In this document: one piece after another, positions 9,620 to 21,609 of the stretch
How positions within the stretch are numbered: position 1 is the stretch's first letter
How the letters are laid out: every line of letters starts with the position of its first letter
NCBI RefSeq assembly: GCF_001039355.2
Contig: NW_019776127.1
Coordinates: forward strand, 34,108-98,107
From: Lingula anatina
Taxonomy: Eukaryota; Brachiopoda; Lingulata; Lingulida; Lingulidae
Length of the DNA stretch: 64,000 nt
Direction: 5' to 3'
Notes under the pieces: generated by a model
The model's input: the letters and a program-made list of their open reading frames with translations, nothing else
The model's database searches: none
What the model was told of the DNA's origin: nothing
Position numbers and translations under genes: made by a program

Positions 9620-12035
9620 CTGATGGCTTTGGTATCTGTATTATAAAACATTTCCGTTAGTCCAAGAGAGCAAATGAAAAGAATAAGACAGTAGGTAATT
9701 GGTCATGAGTGACAGAAAATTAGGCATGGGTCGCCTGCATAAATAAATCACATGATATTATTCTTATCCGAACCCACTGGGCCCCAGGTAAAATACGAAG
9801 TATAATTTCTATCGGTTCCTTGTATTACGATTAGGACGTTGCTACTATGTCAGTAGCAACACCATGTCCATGCTCTCTCTATTTGATCTCTATTTGACAA
9901 TTTTTGGCCAAGAAATTCTGACCGTGCCTTGACCGTGTTTAACAAACTTCATCAACCTTTATCACTGTCGAATAATCCTTTAAATTCCAAAATTTTGACA
10001 ATCTTCCACGTTAAAACACAGCCGAGGTTCAAAGCGAAATTAGCAACAACTTTATTTAATCTCATAAGAAAACCTGTCCCATATGTAGACAACGCAGCTG
10101 CATGCTAATTCCAAATTACTATATGTCTCTACTTCAACTTACTATTTCTGATATAACACACCTCATGACACGGTAACTTACCTACATGATCCTGACAAAT
10201 GCCTTGTCGCTTTAAGCTACGTTATATAAGTGGACATTTAAGGGGGTTCCCCCCATTCTATCTACTCATTAAATTTCACGGATTTAATAGCATGTTTGTA
10301 AACCTCTACTATTCATAGCCAACAAACACAACGGAGGGGATTTTTCTGACAGTGGCAGGACGCGGGGAGTGATACTATATACAGCTGCCGAGCACAACAG
10401 AGGGGATTTTTCTGACAGTACGTCAATATAATCAACTTATATCGTGTTATGGTGATGTGACATAAACATTATGAGTCATGTCTATTTCTGTTCTACTGCC
10501 ATTAAGTGCGCTTTCGCTTTCTGTTATGTTATGTTATGTCCTTACCCTAGGTTCTTGATTTCGGTATTGCCAGCTCGATCTTTATTTCATATATAACCCA
10601 TATCAGCAATACCAGACTCTAGTGAACACCGACAAGCTGTGGTCGTTCTTCTTCAAAATTTTGCATGGGGCGCTTTCATATTTGGATGTCACACGTCACA
10701 GCTGTGTCCGCCTGGGTCCATATGTCATAAGTCTCGTACGTAACATGTTTGGTCGCCTGGAGCTGCCTTTCCCGCCTTGCGCTGACGTTATCTCAACCTT
10801 ATCTAATCAGATTTTACTTGACCTTAGAAAGTGAGAGTTCAATCCTGCCTAATACATAAAATGTAATGTAAAGGTAAGTGAACATTAAGGGTATAGTACT
10901 GTCCTTCATAAAGAATGGGAAACGAGGACAAATTAATATGTTTATAAAGATACATTTCATTATAAACCATGCTCAATCACACCTTAAGCTTACTTGTAAG
11001 GTTTAACAGTCAACTGATGTTAGCTAGAGAATGCCTATAATATTTCCTATAGGATCCTATAGGAAAATCCTGTAGGATCCTATAGGAAATCCTATAGGAC
11101 ATTTTCGTAAGGGCACGGAGTCCCTTAGGACATAATGTAGGGAAATTCTGCAAGGGAGCTACACTACTTCCCCTTTAACATGACACAAAATCACTTGGTT
11201 ATCTGTTATGTTAACCACTGTGACATTCTATAACTCAAATTAATCTGTAAGTACCAGATACAGTGCCTTTTCAAACATTACCCGTTTTCACTACTATTTT
11301 AATTTTATTAAAATATGTATTCCAGAAGAAGTGCATGATAGATAAATATAATATTCTCTAATGAACGTTAAATTTCACATTAACAAGAAATGCAAATTTG
11401 TTTTGAAAGTTCAAATGTCACTTATCAGTTCGGCAAGGATACAGTACAGGGTGAACGGTAAGTGATGCTATATATAGCTGTCGAGAACAACAGAGGGGAT
11501 TTTTCTGACAGTACCTCAATAAAATCAGCTGATATCTTGTTACTGTGACGTAGAACATCAGTTATGTAACTACATGTTCTAATGCCATCCACTGCATATA
11601 TTAAAGGTGTTTTCATCGGATTTTGCTAAGAGAGATGTATATTTTATCACTATTGTAAGGGGATCCCCTTTGCATTTACTGATACCCTAAATGACACCCT
11701 ATACATGTAGGATCCCCCACCTTTCCCCAACTGTATTATAAAAAACACAAATTGCCAAATACATTTAAAATCATAGGAATGTTAATTTTATGTAATGCAT
11801 TGAAAAAATTCAATCCAGTGATTATCTTTAAGACGTGGGTGTTTTTTTTTTCATAAGCTTACTATTGCGTATAATATGCATGAAACTGTAATACAAGCTG
11901 ACTGTGTAATCACCACTTTCCTGTTTACCGTACAGCACTAAACTAATCTTTCCGATTTTTCAGCCTCCGCAGAATGAAGTCGGAACATTGAAAGCTGTTC
12001 TTTACAAAGCGCGACTGAACAACGTTTTTCTTCGC
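9620..12035. other. Mostly non-coding; palindromic TCCTATAGGA cluster at 11050-11100
   Basis: Apart from copies of the local repeat, the only structure seen is a cluster of CCTATAGG palindromes at about 11050-11100. The same motif recurs at 47700-47760. An open frame at 10622-10834 (plus) has no recognisable domain and starts at a non-ATG codon. Confidence 0.4.
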
Positions 12036-12240
12036 AGGGTTTTTTTGTTAAAATCTCTTAAGAGATTATAACATAGTATAGCCATCTATGGAGGTCACGT
12101 GCTCTGAAGACAAGCTCAGATTTTAAAATGATAGCTATAACTGCTGTCATAAAACAGAACAATTTATATTTCTATGGGTTATTCACAATGTTTTTATTGT
12201 GAAATATAGACCTCATACGAAGAGCTATTATCCCTTTAAT
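12036..12240. repeat. Dispersed repeat shared with 41530-41725
   Basis: About 200 bp with clear similarity in the same orientation to 41530-41725. Shared blocks include TTTTTTTGTTAAAATCTCTT, GACAAGCTCAGAT, CACAATGTTTTTATTGTGAA (an inverted repeat itself) and CATACGAAGAG. Transposon class unknown. Confidence 0.55.
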
Positions 12241-13590
12241 GCTTCTTTGCTACTACGATGCTACTGCACCTGAGGCTTTTTCCTAGACACCGTGCGTAGT
12301 ATTTCATTGCAACTTTTGTTTGTGGGAGCTGTGTTGTAGTTGTGTAAATAAAATATGATTGTGGTAGTTGTGATTTGTGGTTGCATTGGAATAGATTAAG
12401 CAGGGGAAAATACAGAACGCACCAGCGTTATGCAGACAGCCTACACAAAGCTGACTTAATTTGAAAGGTCGGGGCCAATTTATTCTGGAAGTACAGTATT
12501 GTTGAAAAGTTCCTAATAGATTCAGCTTTATCATTTTATTCACTAGCCCCGTAGGTCCCATACTGTGCTGACATAGAAACCTCCCCTGGGACCGTGTACA
12601 TGTACGTGCACTGGTACTTATGTGAAGTGGGATAAGTTAATTTTTTTTGTAATAATGACCAAGACAGATCATTGACAGAAAGACAATACATCAAGCTTAA
12701 TGAAAATGACTTAAGAGATATAAATTCACGTTTTAAATATTTAGAATTAAAGAGTTTTGAAAATTAAATTCTTATTCGAGAGCTGGACAAGGAATTCAAA
12801 TACTGCTTGTTACATCTCACATTATCGATGATATTACATGGATTATGTATTCACTCATGAAAATCCAACATCATACTTCTTTTAGTTTTAAAGTTATCTG
12901 GCGTTTATTGTAAACGTTAAGGGCATGAGAAGTTTTCAAAAGCATGAATATAAAATCTTGCCTTTCTGACTCAGCCTCTAAAAACAGCGCAAATAAGAAC
13001 CAACAAATGTTGCCAAATGTTCATAATGATAATATTTTATGAACTACTGTTCAAAGAAGAACAAAACCAATATTTCCAAGATACGCATGTATGCGGTTCT
13101 GGTCGTTTGGGGTAAGTGAGAAACGAACCGCTTATATGGGGCATTTATGCGGTGTCGGTCTCTATGGGGCTGTGCCATTTAAATCGAGCATTATGAAAGA
13201 ACTTCTTAGAAATAATTTTAATTAACTTAAAAGTGCTGGTATGAGCAAACGCAATTTAAATTTGATATTTTTAGAGTTGAGATCCCCATCTACAACGTAC
13301 ACATAATGGTTTACTAAGAGTTTATTCACAACAGCAAAGTGCTAACACACACACAAAAAAACTATCGTAATAAACTACATAGATGACAATTACATTACTA
13401 ACAGCATATGCTATAAAAAGAAACAAACAAGCAAATCAAAACAAAACAATAATATTCCTAACGAGTTCTGCGTCACTTAAAAAATAAAAATAGACTGCTT
13501 TGTCCATGAGGAATGGACTGATATAAATTAATATATAAGGTGAGAAAAGATTATACCGCTTCTACCCGGAAATTACAGAATTTAACATAT
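12241..13590. other. Non-coding flank of the LTR element
   Basis: AT-rich, with no exon, tRNA or transposon signature recognised. The last four bases (ATAT, 13587-13590) form the target-site duplication of the LTR element. Confidence 0.4.
13587..13590. repeat. Target-site duplication ATAT (partner 21606-21609)
   Basis: ATAT directly precedes the left LTR and directly follows the right LTR, assuming one C-to-T change in the last dinucleotide of the right copy. Four bp is the usual Gypsy length. The sequence is low complexity, so chance identity cannot be excluded. Confidence 0.6.
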
Positions 13591-13846
13591 TGTAAGGTTC
13601 GATTTTAGGTTCACAGATCGAGAAGAAGTGAGCAACAAGAGTCGTGGATTTCCAAACAGCTTTATTCCCACTACCTAACTTGTTCTCTCTACCCACCACC
13701 TGTTCTATCTATATGTCTCATTATAATAATACCTTATAATAAATCTTACTAGGCGCGGGCGCCGCGACATCCTATAGTCTAGGCGCGGGCGCCGCGACAT
13801 CCTAGGGGCGTGGGACACGCTAAGGGGCGCCACCGCGTCCCTTACA
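13591..13846 (-). repeat. 3' LTR (256 bp)
   Basis: Starts TGTAAGG and ends CCCTTACA, a 6-bp terminal inverted repeat. It contains a directly repeated GC-rich unit with GGCGCGGGCGCCGCGACATC (twice, about 13751-13803). It lacks a 10-bp segment present in the other LTR. It follows a polypurine tract on the minus strand. Confidence 0.88.
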
Positions 13847-13848
13847 GT

Positions 13849-13865
13849 CCTCCCTTTCCCCTCTC
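13849..13865 (-). other. Polypurine tract (plus-strand primer of the element)
   Basis: On the minus strand this reads GAGAGGGGAAAGGGAGG and abuts the 3' LTR with two intervening bases. This is the expected place and composition for priming plus-strand DNA synthesis. Confidence 0.8.
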
Positions 13866-14950
13866 AAAATGACTGGTATCAGTCATTTGGACTTAAAGAC
13901 ATGTATGTTATACCATATACACTTTCTTTTTTTTTTAAGTCTTTCTTTGTTACACACCATATATATATATGTCCATCGTTTGTTATTGTCACGTTGACAA
14001 AAAGTTTGTAAGTATCGCCTCAGTGGCCTCCACGGCGAGTTGGAGTTAGTCCATTTGATCGCTTCAAACAACTGGTTGGTGGTGTTGCTGCTATAGCTGT
14101 TGCGCTTGTGATTAAGTCAATGTTATTGACCGCCGTGTTAACTTCTGAACTTAGATTATTGAGCTGATGATCTAGTCAGTGTCATTGCCTGCACAGTGAA
14201 CAGCTTCGTGTTGCGATGACGACCAATGCAATGTTATGGGTTGAAGTTCACGGTTATCGTTGCGCTGATAATCAAGTCTGTAGAATTGGCGATGGCGAAT
14301 GTTGTTGCGTGGTGGTAACTTAGACTGCATGATCTGACTGATTTGTAGCCAAGGACCGTTCATTGCGGGTAGCGTGTATACAATATTGATAAATCATATC
14401 TATAAAACAACCTCAGATATACCTACATACATATAAGATACCTACACACATACATGTACATTACAAAACTTCAAATACAGTTGAGTCTTATAAGCCTTCA
14501 TTGTGTAACTGAATTTATCAATGCCGCAATGTTGAATATACATAATAAAGTACATACTAATGACAAAGTATAGCGCTTAACTATTAATGCATATACAGTG
14601 GTGTAAAATAGGTCATAAATAAAATAATGCATACTCATGTTAAATATTCATCAATTTGAATCAGAAATATATCAAATGATTCAGTGTACATAATAAAGTA
14701 CATACTAATGACAAAGTATAGCGCTTAACTATTAATGCATATACAGTGGTGTACAATAGGTCATAAATAAGATAATGCATACTCATGTTAAATATTCAAC
14801 AATTTGAATCAGAAAAATTGAAAATGTTTCAGTGCCTTATACATTTATGTCGCGGTTAGTATAGATCCGCATTACCCTTAAAAGTAGTAACAAAATCCCA
14901 ACACCTTGTCCGATTTTTTCAATTTTTTTTTTCTTAACCCTTCACCACCT
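13866..14950 (-). other. Non-coding 3' region of the LTR element with a 148-bp tandem duplication
   Basis: Lies between the env stop and the polypurine tract. It contains two copies of a unit with period 148 bp (from about 14537 to 14822), more than 90 percent alike by eye and sharing CATAATAAAGTACATACTAA. No ORF of note. Confidence 0.6.
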
Positions 14951-16886
14951 CTATCTAATGAATTGTAATGGATCCATAAATCTACGCTGTGGCGTACCAA
15001 TATCACAAGAGACTTCTTGTGTGTGCAAAAGTGCACTTGTGTACACACTTTGCGATTGTGTATTTAATTCAATATTAATAGCAGAAGCTTTTTGTGATTT
15101 CCTCGATTTGACTTTTCGCTTTATTTTCAGAAATGCAATGACTCCTGCCATGACCAGTATTAAAAATAAAGCGACAGTCCCCAGATAAACCAGCATGTTT
15201 TTGTGGGATGGTAAAATTTCCTCCCAGTTTGATGTTTCCGTGTCAGTCAAAGGAGCCAAATTTATCTTTGCTGAAATTTTTTAAATCTTTTGCCCCCAAA
15301 TTTTCTAATAATTTAATTGCTTTTGTTTCGACTACAATATCGTGAATATTAAAAGGTTCTGTGAAATTAAATTGTATTGGTTTTAATGAAATTTTGCCGA
15401 TTTTTCGTATGATGCCTGGCAAAATAAAATTGTTTCCGTGGACAGAACATCCATTTTCTACGTCAATTAAATATGTACAGGGGGTGATTTCTATAGAAGT
15501 TTCTGGTGATTTTATACACCTGGTATACAGTTTTTCTCCCCATGTCTCGATTACGAGTTTTCCCGAGTCAATTTCCGTGGCCGAACTATAACTCGTCTTT
15601 TGTAATTTCCACAACGCACGAATTTCTGTGTTTGATATCTCCTGTAATGATAGCTCTTTCGCAAATTTGTCGTCCTAAATATTGGTCCCGAGTTACATGC
15701 TATAGGATTTTTGCCAAGACATTGTGTAGGATTAAAAATATCGCCAGTTTTAGGATGCAACCCAATTTTTGAAGCTGGTAATACCAATTTTGCACTGTAA
15801 CCTGGTTTCGTGTATGGGGATTTAAATGTCCTAACATTATAGAGAAAATATGTTCCTTTGTTGACAAAGGGGAGTTTTATGCGGTAAATGAGGGTATCTT
15901 TATCAAAAAGAGGAAACGCTGCTGTGTTTTCGTAATACCACTCTTTATTTTCCAAATTGAGAGGATCTAACATAAGTTCCTTTTTCGCTTTATCCAATAT
16001 CTGTTGTAATTTACTAGGAGGCAGGAGTGCTTCCGTTAACCTCCCTAGTTCCAGCGACTGCTTTTGTTCCGCAAAATGCTCATTTAATATCCGTTGAAAA
16101 TTTACGGACTCCTCGAATGTCGCGACCGCTCTTTCGATATTAAAAATTATAAATAGACGGTTTACTTTCTGTTCGGTCTCATTCGCAAGTGAAATCGCGT
16201 CATTCAATCTCGTGCGAACACTCGAATATAAGTAATGCTGGATTGCATTTATATGTCTTCTGTTTTGATTTTCGTTGTCAATTGTTTTATTTATCACAGA
16301 GGCCAAAAAGTTTACGCGGTACGTGCGCCATTTGTAGGCCCTCTTTACGCGTTTGTCTGACAATTTCTTTACATTGTGCGAGACCCTCATCCGTGGCCGT
16401 GCCTATTAGATAATGAAATGCCTGTCCTATGAAACCAAAAAGGGCGCGTCTGTGTCTAGGATTACGTACTCCTGACCTGCTGTCCGTGTCATTTAGTGTC
16501 GTCACACTATCAGAAGACCAGCTTCTGAAAAACGCCGGAGCAACAGTTGACTCACCATTTTCTAATGCATAGAACAGGTATAGGCTCGCGTGAAGACGTT
16601 GCTTCCATTGATTACTCTCGAGTATTGAGGCATAACCATTTCTCACAATTTGGATAATTTCATTTACAATGTTTGAATATCGTTTACGGATTTCCGTAAC
16701 CACAACTGGTCTCTCTATTGTAACTAGGACCGTCCATTCTGCTTCTATTATTTTCAAGTCTTCTCGTTGCTCCACAAGGAGACCATTCCTGAGCTTCGTC
16801 ATGTCGCCCGAGCAGATATTTATTTCTAGAACACAGAAACTCAAAAGAAAAGTTAAAATCATCTCAATCAGTAGGGAATATAACAA
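14951..16886 (-). pseudogene. env: env-like gene, baculovirus-F type, broken by frameshifts
   Basis: Four overlapping minus-strand frames follow each other: 16287-16886, 15551-16390, 15243-15614 and 14951-15259. The first begins with a hydrophobic, signal-peptide-like segment and holds a furin-type site (RHRR) followed at once by ALFGFIG, a glycine-rich fusion-peptide-like stretch. This cleavage-fusion layout is characteristic of F proteins of baculoviruses and insect errantiviruses. The last frame holds one membrane span (about residues 23-46) followed by a Lys/Arg-rich tail. At least three frame changes separate the parts. The role in intact relatives is membrane fusion. This copy looks inactive unless the indels are assembly errors. 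Confidence 0.78.
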
Positions 16887-16903
16887 TTTACTTTAAAGTA
16901 ATC

Positions 16904-19900
16904 TTACCTTTTTCCTTTATGTTTTCGTACCTGTATATTCCTTATTTCAACTGCTTCGTCTGTCGCAGGGACGGTAATATTTACTTTTTTCGCAACTGTA
17001 TCCGAAGTAGCTGTCGTTGGTTGAGGGGTAGGTGGACCTACTGCTTGTCTAGGGTTATTAAGCCCTTGTGGTTGTTCGTGTTGTGGCACATGGTTATATA
17101 TGCGGTTGGGGCGTGGCCGTATTTCATGCCACGGGAGATTTGGGTCTATCCGTCTAATTTTATTTCTATTTACCGTCTTTGTCTGTCCGGTCTGCTGATG
17201 ACGTAACCAGAACACCTTTCCTCTTTTACGAACCACCTCATATTGTGGTAACCATTTTGATGTAAAGGGAATGCGTGGTTGGCCAATAAAACTACCGAGT
17301 CACCCACGTCAATTTCGTCGGCGTTTGCCTTTGCGTCTAGCCGCTTCTTATTATGTTCCCGTGACGCTTTAAGGGTTTCCTGGGCTTGTTTCAAAGCATC
17401 TGATAAGTCGCTCAGTCTGCCTTCTAAAGCATTTGCGTCTGTCTTAGCCGTCAGGAGTCTTGTTAATGGCAGTCTTGGCCGACGCCCATAAACTAGGTAA
17501 AAAGGGGTGTGTCCGGTACTTGTGCTCACCGATGTTCGGTATGCCAATAATGCGTTAGAAATGTGTCTTTCCCAATCGCGGTTGTTATTGTTTACCATTC
17601 GTGTGATCAATTGTTTGAGTGTTTTTTGGAACCGTTCTACTTTTCCATTTGATTGGGGATTATATGCTGTCGTCTGTCTGTGTTCTATTCCAAGGCCTTC
17701 CAAGTAGGCTCGAAAAGTGTTTGCTGAGAATTCTTGCCCGCGATCGGAAATCAAAATTTCGGGGATACCGTGTCTCGGAATATTCGTCAGCAAATGCATT
17801 TTCCACCGCTAGGGCTGTTTTATTCTTAAGCGGGATGCATTCCGCCCATCCCAAGAGGTGGTCAATTATATCAAGACAGTATTTGTTTCCATTTTTTTAT
17901 TCTGTCAGGGGGCCAATGAGATCAACGCCAACAATTTGGAATGGATAGGATGGTAAAGGCATTTCTCCCATAGGGGGCTTTTGTTGATTAGGAACATTTG
18001 AGAGACATGTTACGCATTTTCTGATGAACTGTTTCACATGTGCACGCATATTAGGCCATACGTAAGCTTCTCTTACTCTGCACAATGTTTTAGAGACGCT
18101 CATGTGCCCGACCTCGCTATGTGCTCGTTTAATGACACGCGTGCGGTATGCGCTTGGAAGCATTAATCTTGGATAACAGGGTTCACCTTTATTAGGTGGG
18201 CGTGTAGAGTACAATAAATCCCCAAATATTGCATATGAGGAGCCCTCTGTCTCTGCCTCCTTAATTTGTGATTCAAATTCTTCTCCCTGCCCCTCAATTA
18301 GACCCTCTTTATCAAGCTCATCTGCTTCTATGGGAATTCTTTCTAATGAATAGTCATCCGGATATGCCTCTGGATCAATCCACTCCGTGTCTACGTCTAT
18401 AATAGCAATTTTGTCACCGTCTTTCGACGGTAGACGATTCATAACGTCTGCCCCGTAATTGTATTTCCCTTTGATATATTCTATTTCTGCGCCAAATTCA
18501 GAGAGAAACAATGCCCATCTTTGAACTTTAGTGTTTCGCATTTCTTTCGTGAAAGCTGAGCGGAGCGGTTTATGGTCGGTCAAAATTTTGAAGTCCGCCA
18601 TCCACAAATACGGCCTTAATTTCGACACACAATAAACAATGGCGTACATTTCTTTTTCTAACACTGACCATTTCCTTTGGGTTCTAGACAAAGTGTGACT
18701 GACATATTGGACTACCCTTTCTCGACCGTCTTTGTCTTCTTGTGTTAAGACCCCACCCACGGCGTAATCGCATGCATCACAATATAGCTTATATTGCTTG
18801 TTTAGTTGGGGATGGGCCATCACTTCGTTAGAAATCAAAATATCTTTCAAAGCGGTGAAACTTTCTTCGTGCTCTTCATTCCATTGAAAAGGGCAATTCT
18901 TTTTGGTGAGAGAGTATAATGGTGTAGCGATTTTTGCAAAATTTGGTAGAGTTTGGGCATAGTAATTGCACATCCCTAAAAATGAGCGTACGTCTTTTTG
19001 ATTTCGCGGTGTTTTGATTTTCTTAATAGCCTCTATTTTGTCAGGGTCGCTTCTAATTCCTTCTTTGCTAACTACGTACCCTAGAAGTTTTACTTATGTT
19101 TGGGCGAAGCTGCACTTTGAAGACTTCAGTTTTAGACCAGCTTTGCGTAATCTATCGAAAACTAATCTGAGATGTTCGCGATGTTCCTCTATATTTTTCG
19201 AGTATATGATCAAGTCATCGATGTAAACAGGAACGCAAACACCTATTAAGTCATTTAAAACGATTTCCATTACGCGTTCAAAATGCGCGGGCCCATTGAC
19301 CGTCCCGAATGGAATGACGTTGAATTCGTATAACCCTTTGTGTGAGATGAATGCAGTTTTGTGTTTGTCTTGTTCTGCAACGGGGATTTGAAAAAATCCA
19401 GATTTTAGGTCAGCAACAGAGTAAACCGTAGCCTCTCCTAAATCATCAAAAATGTCTTGAATCAGTGGGATGGGAAACATGTCACGTTTGATAACTTGAT
19501 TAAGTTTCCGATAATCTACGCAAAATCGCATAGTGTTATCCTGCTCAGGAACAAGTGTTACAGGACTACACCAGTCCGAGGTGCTCGGTCTTATAACACC
19601 GTCTTTTTAACATTTTTTCTATCTCTTCTTCAATGATTTTTCGCTTATGTATTGGGGCTCTGTAGGCTTGTGATCTGATTGGGGCGGCGTCACCCGTATT
19701 TATTTTCATGGGTAATATATTACAGTAACCTACGGGTCCTTCTTTTCCACTGAAAATATCTGCATATTCTAGGGTCAGATCATCTATTTCCTTGTTTCCC
19801 GAAGATTTGGGCAATTTGACAATTTCATTTATTTCTACTTCTTTCTCATTTTTCTCCAAAGACCATTCCTTATCGAACCATGTCAGTGTTTTGGCCACAT

Positions 19901-20201
19901 AATCTGTTTTACCTTGCCCTTTTTCAAGTAAATCATTTCCCACTATCATTTCTTGAGATATGCCCTCTACTACAACTAATTCTACTAACCCTATGTTTTC
20001 TATCTTGAGGTTGGCAATCCCTTTTACATCTAATTTTCCACCAGAGACACTAAACAGGTTTCCTGACTTTGCTAATAAATGACATCTTCCTACTTTGGCA
20101 CAAATTTTCTTAAAAACATCTTTACGCAGAATCGAAACAGCTGCACTTGTATCAATTAAGGCTTTACACTGATATCCGAAAAAATTCAAACTAATACCCA
20201 A
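16904..20201 (-). pseudogene. pol: pol: protease, reverse transcriptase, RNase H, integrase (broken)
   Basis: Protease: ALIDTSAAVSIL near 20140-20175, with DTS in place of the usual DTG/DSG. Reverse transcriptase: 19094-19531 with FCVDYRKLN and the catalytic YIDD. RNase H: 17897-18973 with [11 protein letters not shown], then [10 protein letters not shown] and ILTDHKPL. Integrase: the HHCC finger (H-x4-H, CVTC) and GVDLIGP follow, then SDRGQEF and GKVERF in 17170-17799, and a C-terminal part in 16904-17236. Lesions seen are a frameshift between protease and RT (near 19600), an in-frame TAA at 19094-19096, an in-frame TAA at 17897-17899, and frameshifts near 17800 and 17200. PR-RT-RH-IN order fixes it as Ty3/Gypsy. 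Confidence 0.9.
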
Positions 20202-20222
20202 CCGGTTATCATATCTGCCCGA

Positions 20223-21295
20223 TTAGTTTAAACGATTGTGTCTGTTACCTAGTGGCTGTGTGTGTGGTTGTGCAAAATTGTAGTGTGGATTATGTTGGTA
20301 GCCTACCCTGCTCTCTTGTTTTATATTTCCCTTTCTCTGATAGCACTCTCTTTGCCTGTGGCCGGGCTTATTGCAGTAAAAACACACCGGGGCTCCATCC
20401 GGCGTCCATTTATACTTTCTGCTTTGTGACTGTGGTGGTGTATGTAATTTTTGTGCCTGGTTAGCTTCTAGTTTTGCAATTCTGGTTTGTAATCTTTCTT
20501 CGGATTTTTGTACCGCATCCAAAATTTGGCGCATGTAGGTATCAGTTTCTTTTTTCGAGTTAACTACCCCTATTTCCATGTCTTCTTCTATTCTGAAAGC
20601 CTGAGTGGCTTCCCCTTTTAATTGACGATAGACTTCTCTACTAAATTCTGCGTTTCTGTCCAGTTCAAGGCATCTGCCAGAGTGTTTGGCTGGCCCCTAA
20701 CTATTAGATCTTCGGCCAGTCTATGATCACGTAACCCTTTCGCGTATGCCCTAAGGACATGGCGTTCCCCATCACCCGTTCTAGGAATTGGGAAGGCTCT
20801 ATTAGCCTTTTCTCGGAATTTTCTGTTGTAAGAGGTTAGGTTTTCGTAAGGCGACTGTATGTAATGTTCTATTTCGGTCTTAAGTCGTTCAGTCTCGTTG
20901 CACGAGAGAAACGATCTCTGAATGTGGTCTTTTAATACCGGCCATGATATATTTTCCCTGTCTTGTTGGGCTTGTAAAAAACGCTCTATCTCTCTTTTTA
21001 GGCTACCTCTAGTTACTCTACAGGCTAGTTTCACTTGTCCATTACTCACCGATGCCACCTGGTGTTCGGCCGAGTCGATCTCCTCCAAAAAGTCTCTTAC
21101 CTCGTTTTCGTCCTGTCCGTCACATGGTCGTATTGCTGTCGCCGCTGTTTTTAGGGTCTCGTTCCCTATTTCAATAAAGGCCTTTCCCTGCACCGCTTCA
21201 AGTAAGCCTTGGAAGTTTTGTATTATCTGCTGAAGTTGGGGATGACCCTCGACTTCGTTCGGCAGTGGGACCTGCGCTGCGTTTGGATTTGCCAT
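20223..21295 (-). pseudogene. gag: gag: capsid and CCHC nucleocapsid (one frameshift)
   Basis: The first frame (20618-21295) starts MANPNAAQVPLPNEVEG and contains a Gag-type capsid region, including LKDHIQRSFLSCNE and LTSYNRKFREKANRAFPI. The second frame (20223-20579) holds a coiled-coil-like stretch and a retroviral zinc knuckle, CFYCNKPGHRQREC (C-x2-C-x4-H-x4-C). The two frames differ by one nucleotide phase. The downstream frame stays open well upstream of its first ATG, so a single-base indel near 20670-20690 is likely. Programmed frameshifting inside gag would be unusual. Confidence 0.85.
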
Positions 21296-21317
21296 TTTCT
21301 CCTTTGCTACTTCTTCT

Positions 21318-21335
21318 CAACCTGGCGGCTCGCCA
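21318..21335 (-). other. Candidate tRNA primer-binding site
   Basis: On the minus strand, four bases after the 5' LTR end, the sequence reads TGGCGAGCCGCCAGGTTG. It begins with the TGG expected opposite a tRNA CCA end. The tRNA was not identified, and the four-base offset leaves doubt. Confidence 0.45.
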
Positions 21336-21339
21336 ATCC

Positions 21340-21605
21340 TGTAAGGTTCGATTTTAGGTTCACAGATCGAGAAGAAGTGAGCAACAAGAGTCGTGGATTT
21401 CCAAACAGCTTTATTCCCACTACCTAACTTGTTCTCTCTACCCACCACCTGTTCTATTTATATGTACCTTAATGCCTCATTATAATAATACCTTATAATA
21501 AATCTTAGTAGGCGCGGGCGCCGCGACATCCTATAGTCTAGGCGCGGGCGCCGCGACATCCTAGGGGCGTGGGACACGCTAAGGGGCGCCACCGCGTCCC
21601 TTATA
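21340..21605 (-). repeat. 5' LTR (266 bp)
   Basis: Partner of 13591-13846. It differs by about three substitutions (one of them in the terminal dinucleotide, TA for CA on the plus strand) and a 10-bp extra segment near 21465. In the minus orientation it lies upstream of the primer-binding site and gag and would contain the promoter. Confidence 0.88.
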
Positions 21606-21609
21606 ATAT

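Larger units (their letters stand above)
7664..11530 (+). repeat. Local dispersed repeat, five copies around GAGGGGATTTTTCTGACAGT
   Basis: Five direct copies of a block containing GAGGGGATTTTTCTGACAGT lie near 7668-7700 (diverged), 9006-9040, 10331-10353, 10393-10430 and 11490-11530. Four copies extend upstream as a shared TACTAT-ATAGC-GCC type sequence, and two or three extend downstream (GTCAATATAATC, then GTCATGTCTAT and CTACTGCCAT). They all have the same orientation and spread over about 4 kb, which suggests local duplication or a small transposed family. No coding content is evident. Confidence 0.6.
13591..21605 (-). mobile_element. Gypsy/Ty3-type LTR element with env (errantivirus-like), full length, frame-broken
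   Basis: An 8.0-kb element on the minus strand with order 5' LTR, gag, pol (protease, RT, RNase H, integrase), env, polypurine tract, 3' LTR. LTR ends are TGTAAG...CTTACA and the target duplication is ATAT. The two LTRs differ by about three substitutions and one 10-bp indel, so the insertion looks fairly recent. Even so, gag, pol and env each carry frameshifts or stops. An env of the baculovirus-F type with protease-RT-RNaseH-integrase order is the architecture of insect errantiviruses (Gypsy, ZAM). Finding it beside IAP genes of a likely non-insect is notable. Confidence 0.88.

Noticed and set aside
15361-17491. Plus-strand open frames over the LTR element
   Set aside because: Shadows of env and integrase on the minus strand.
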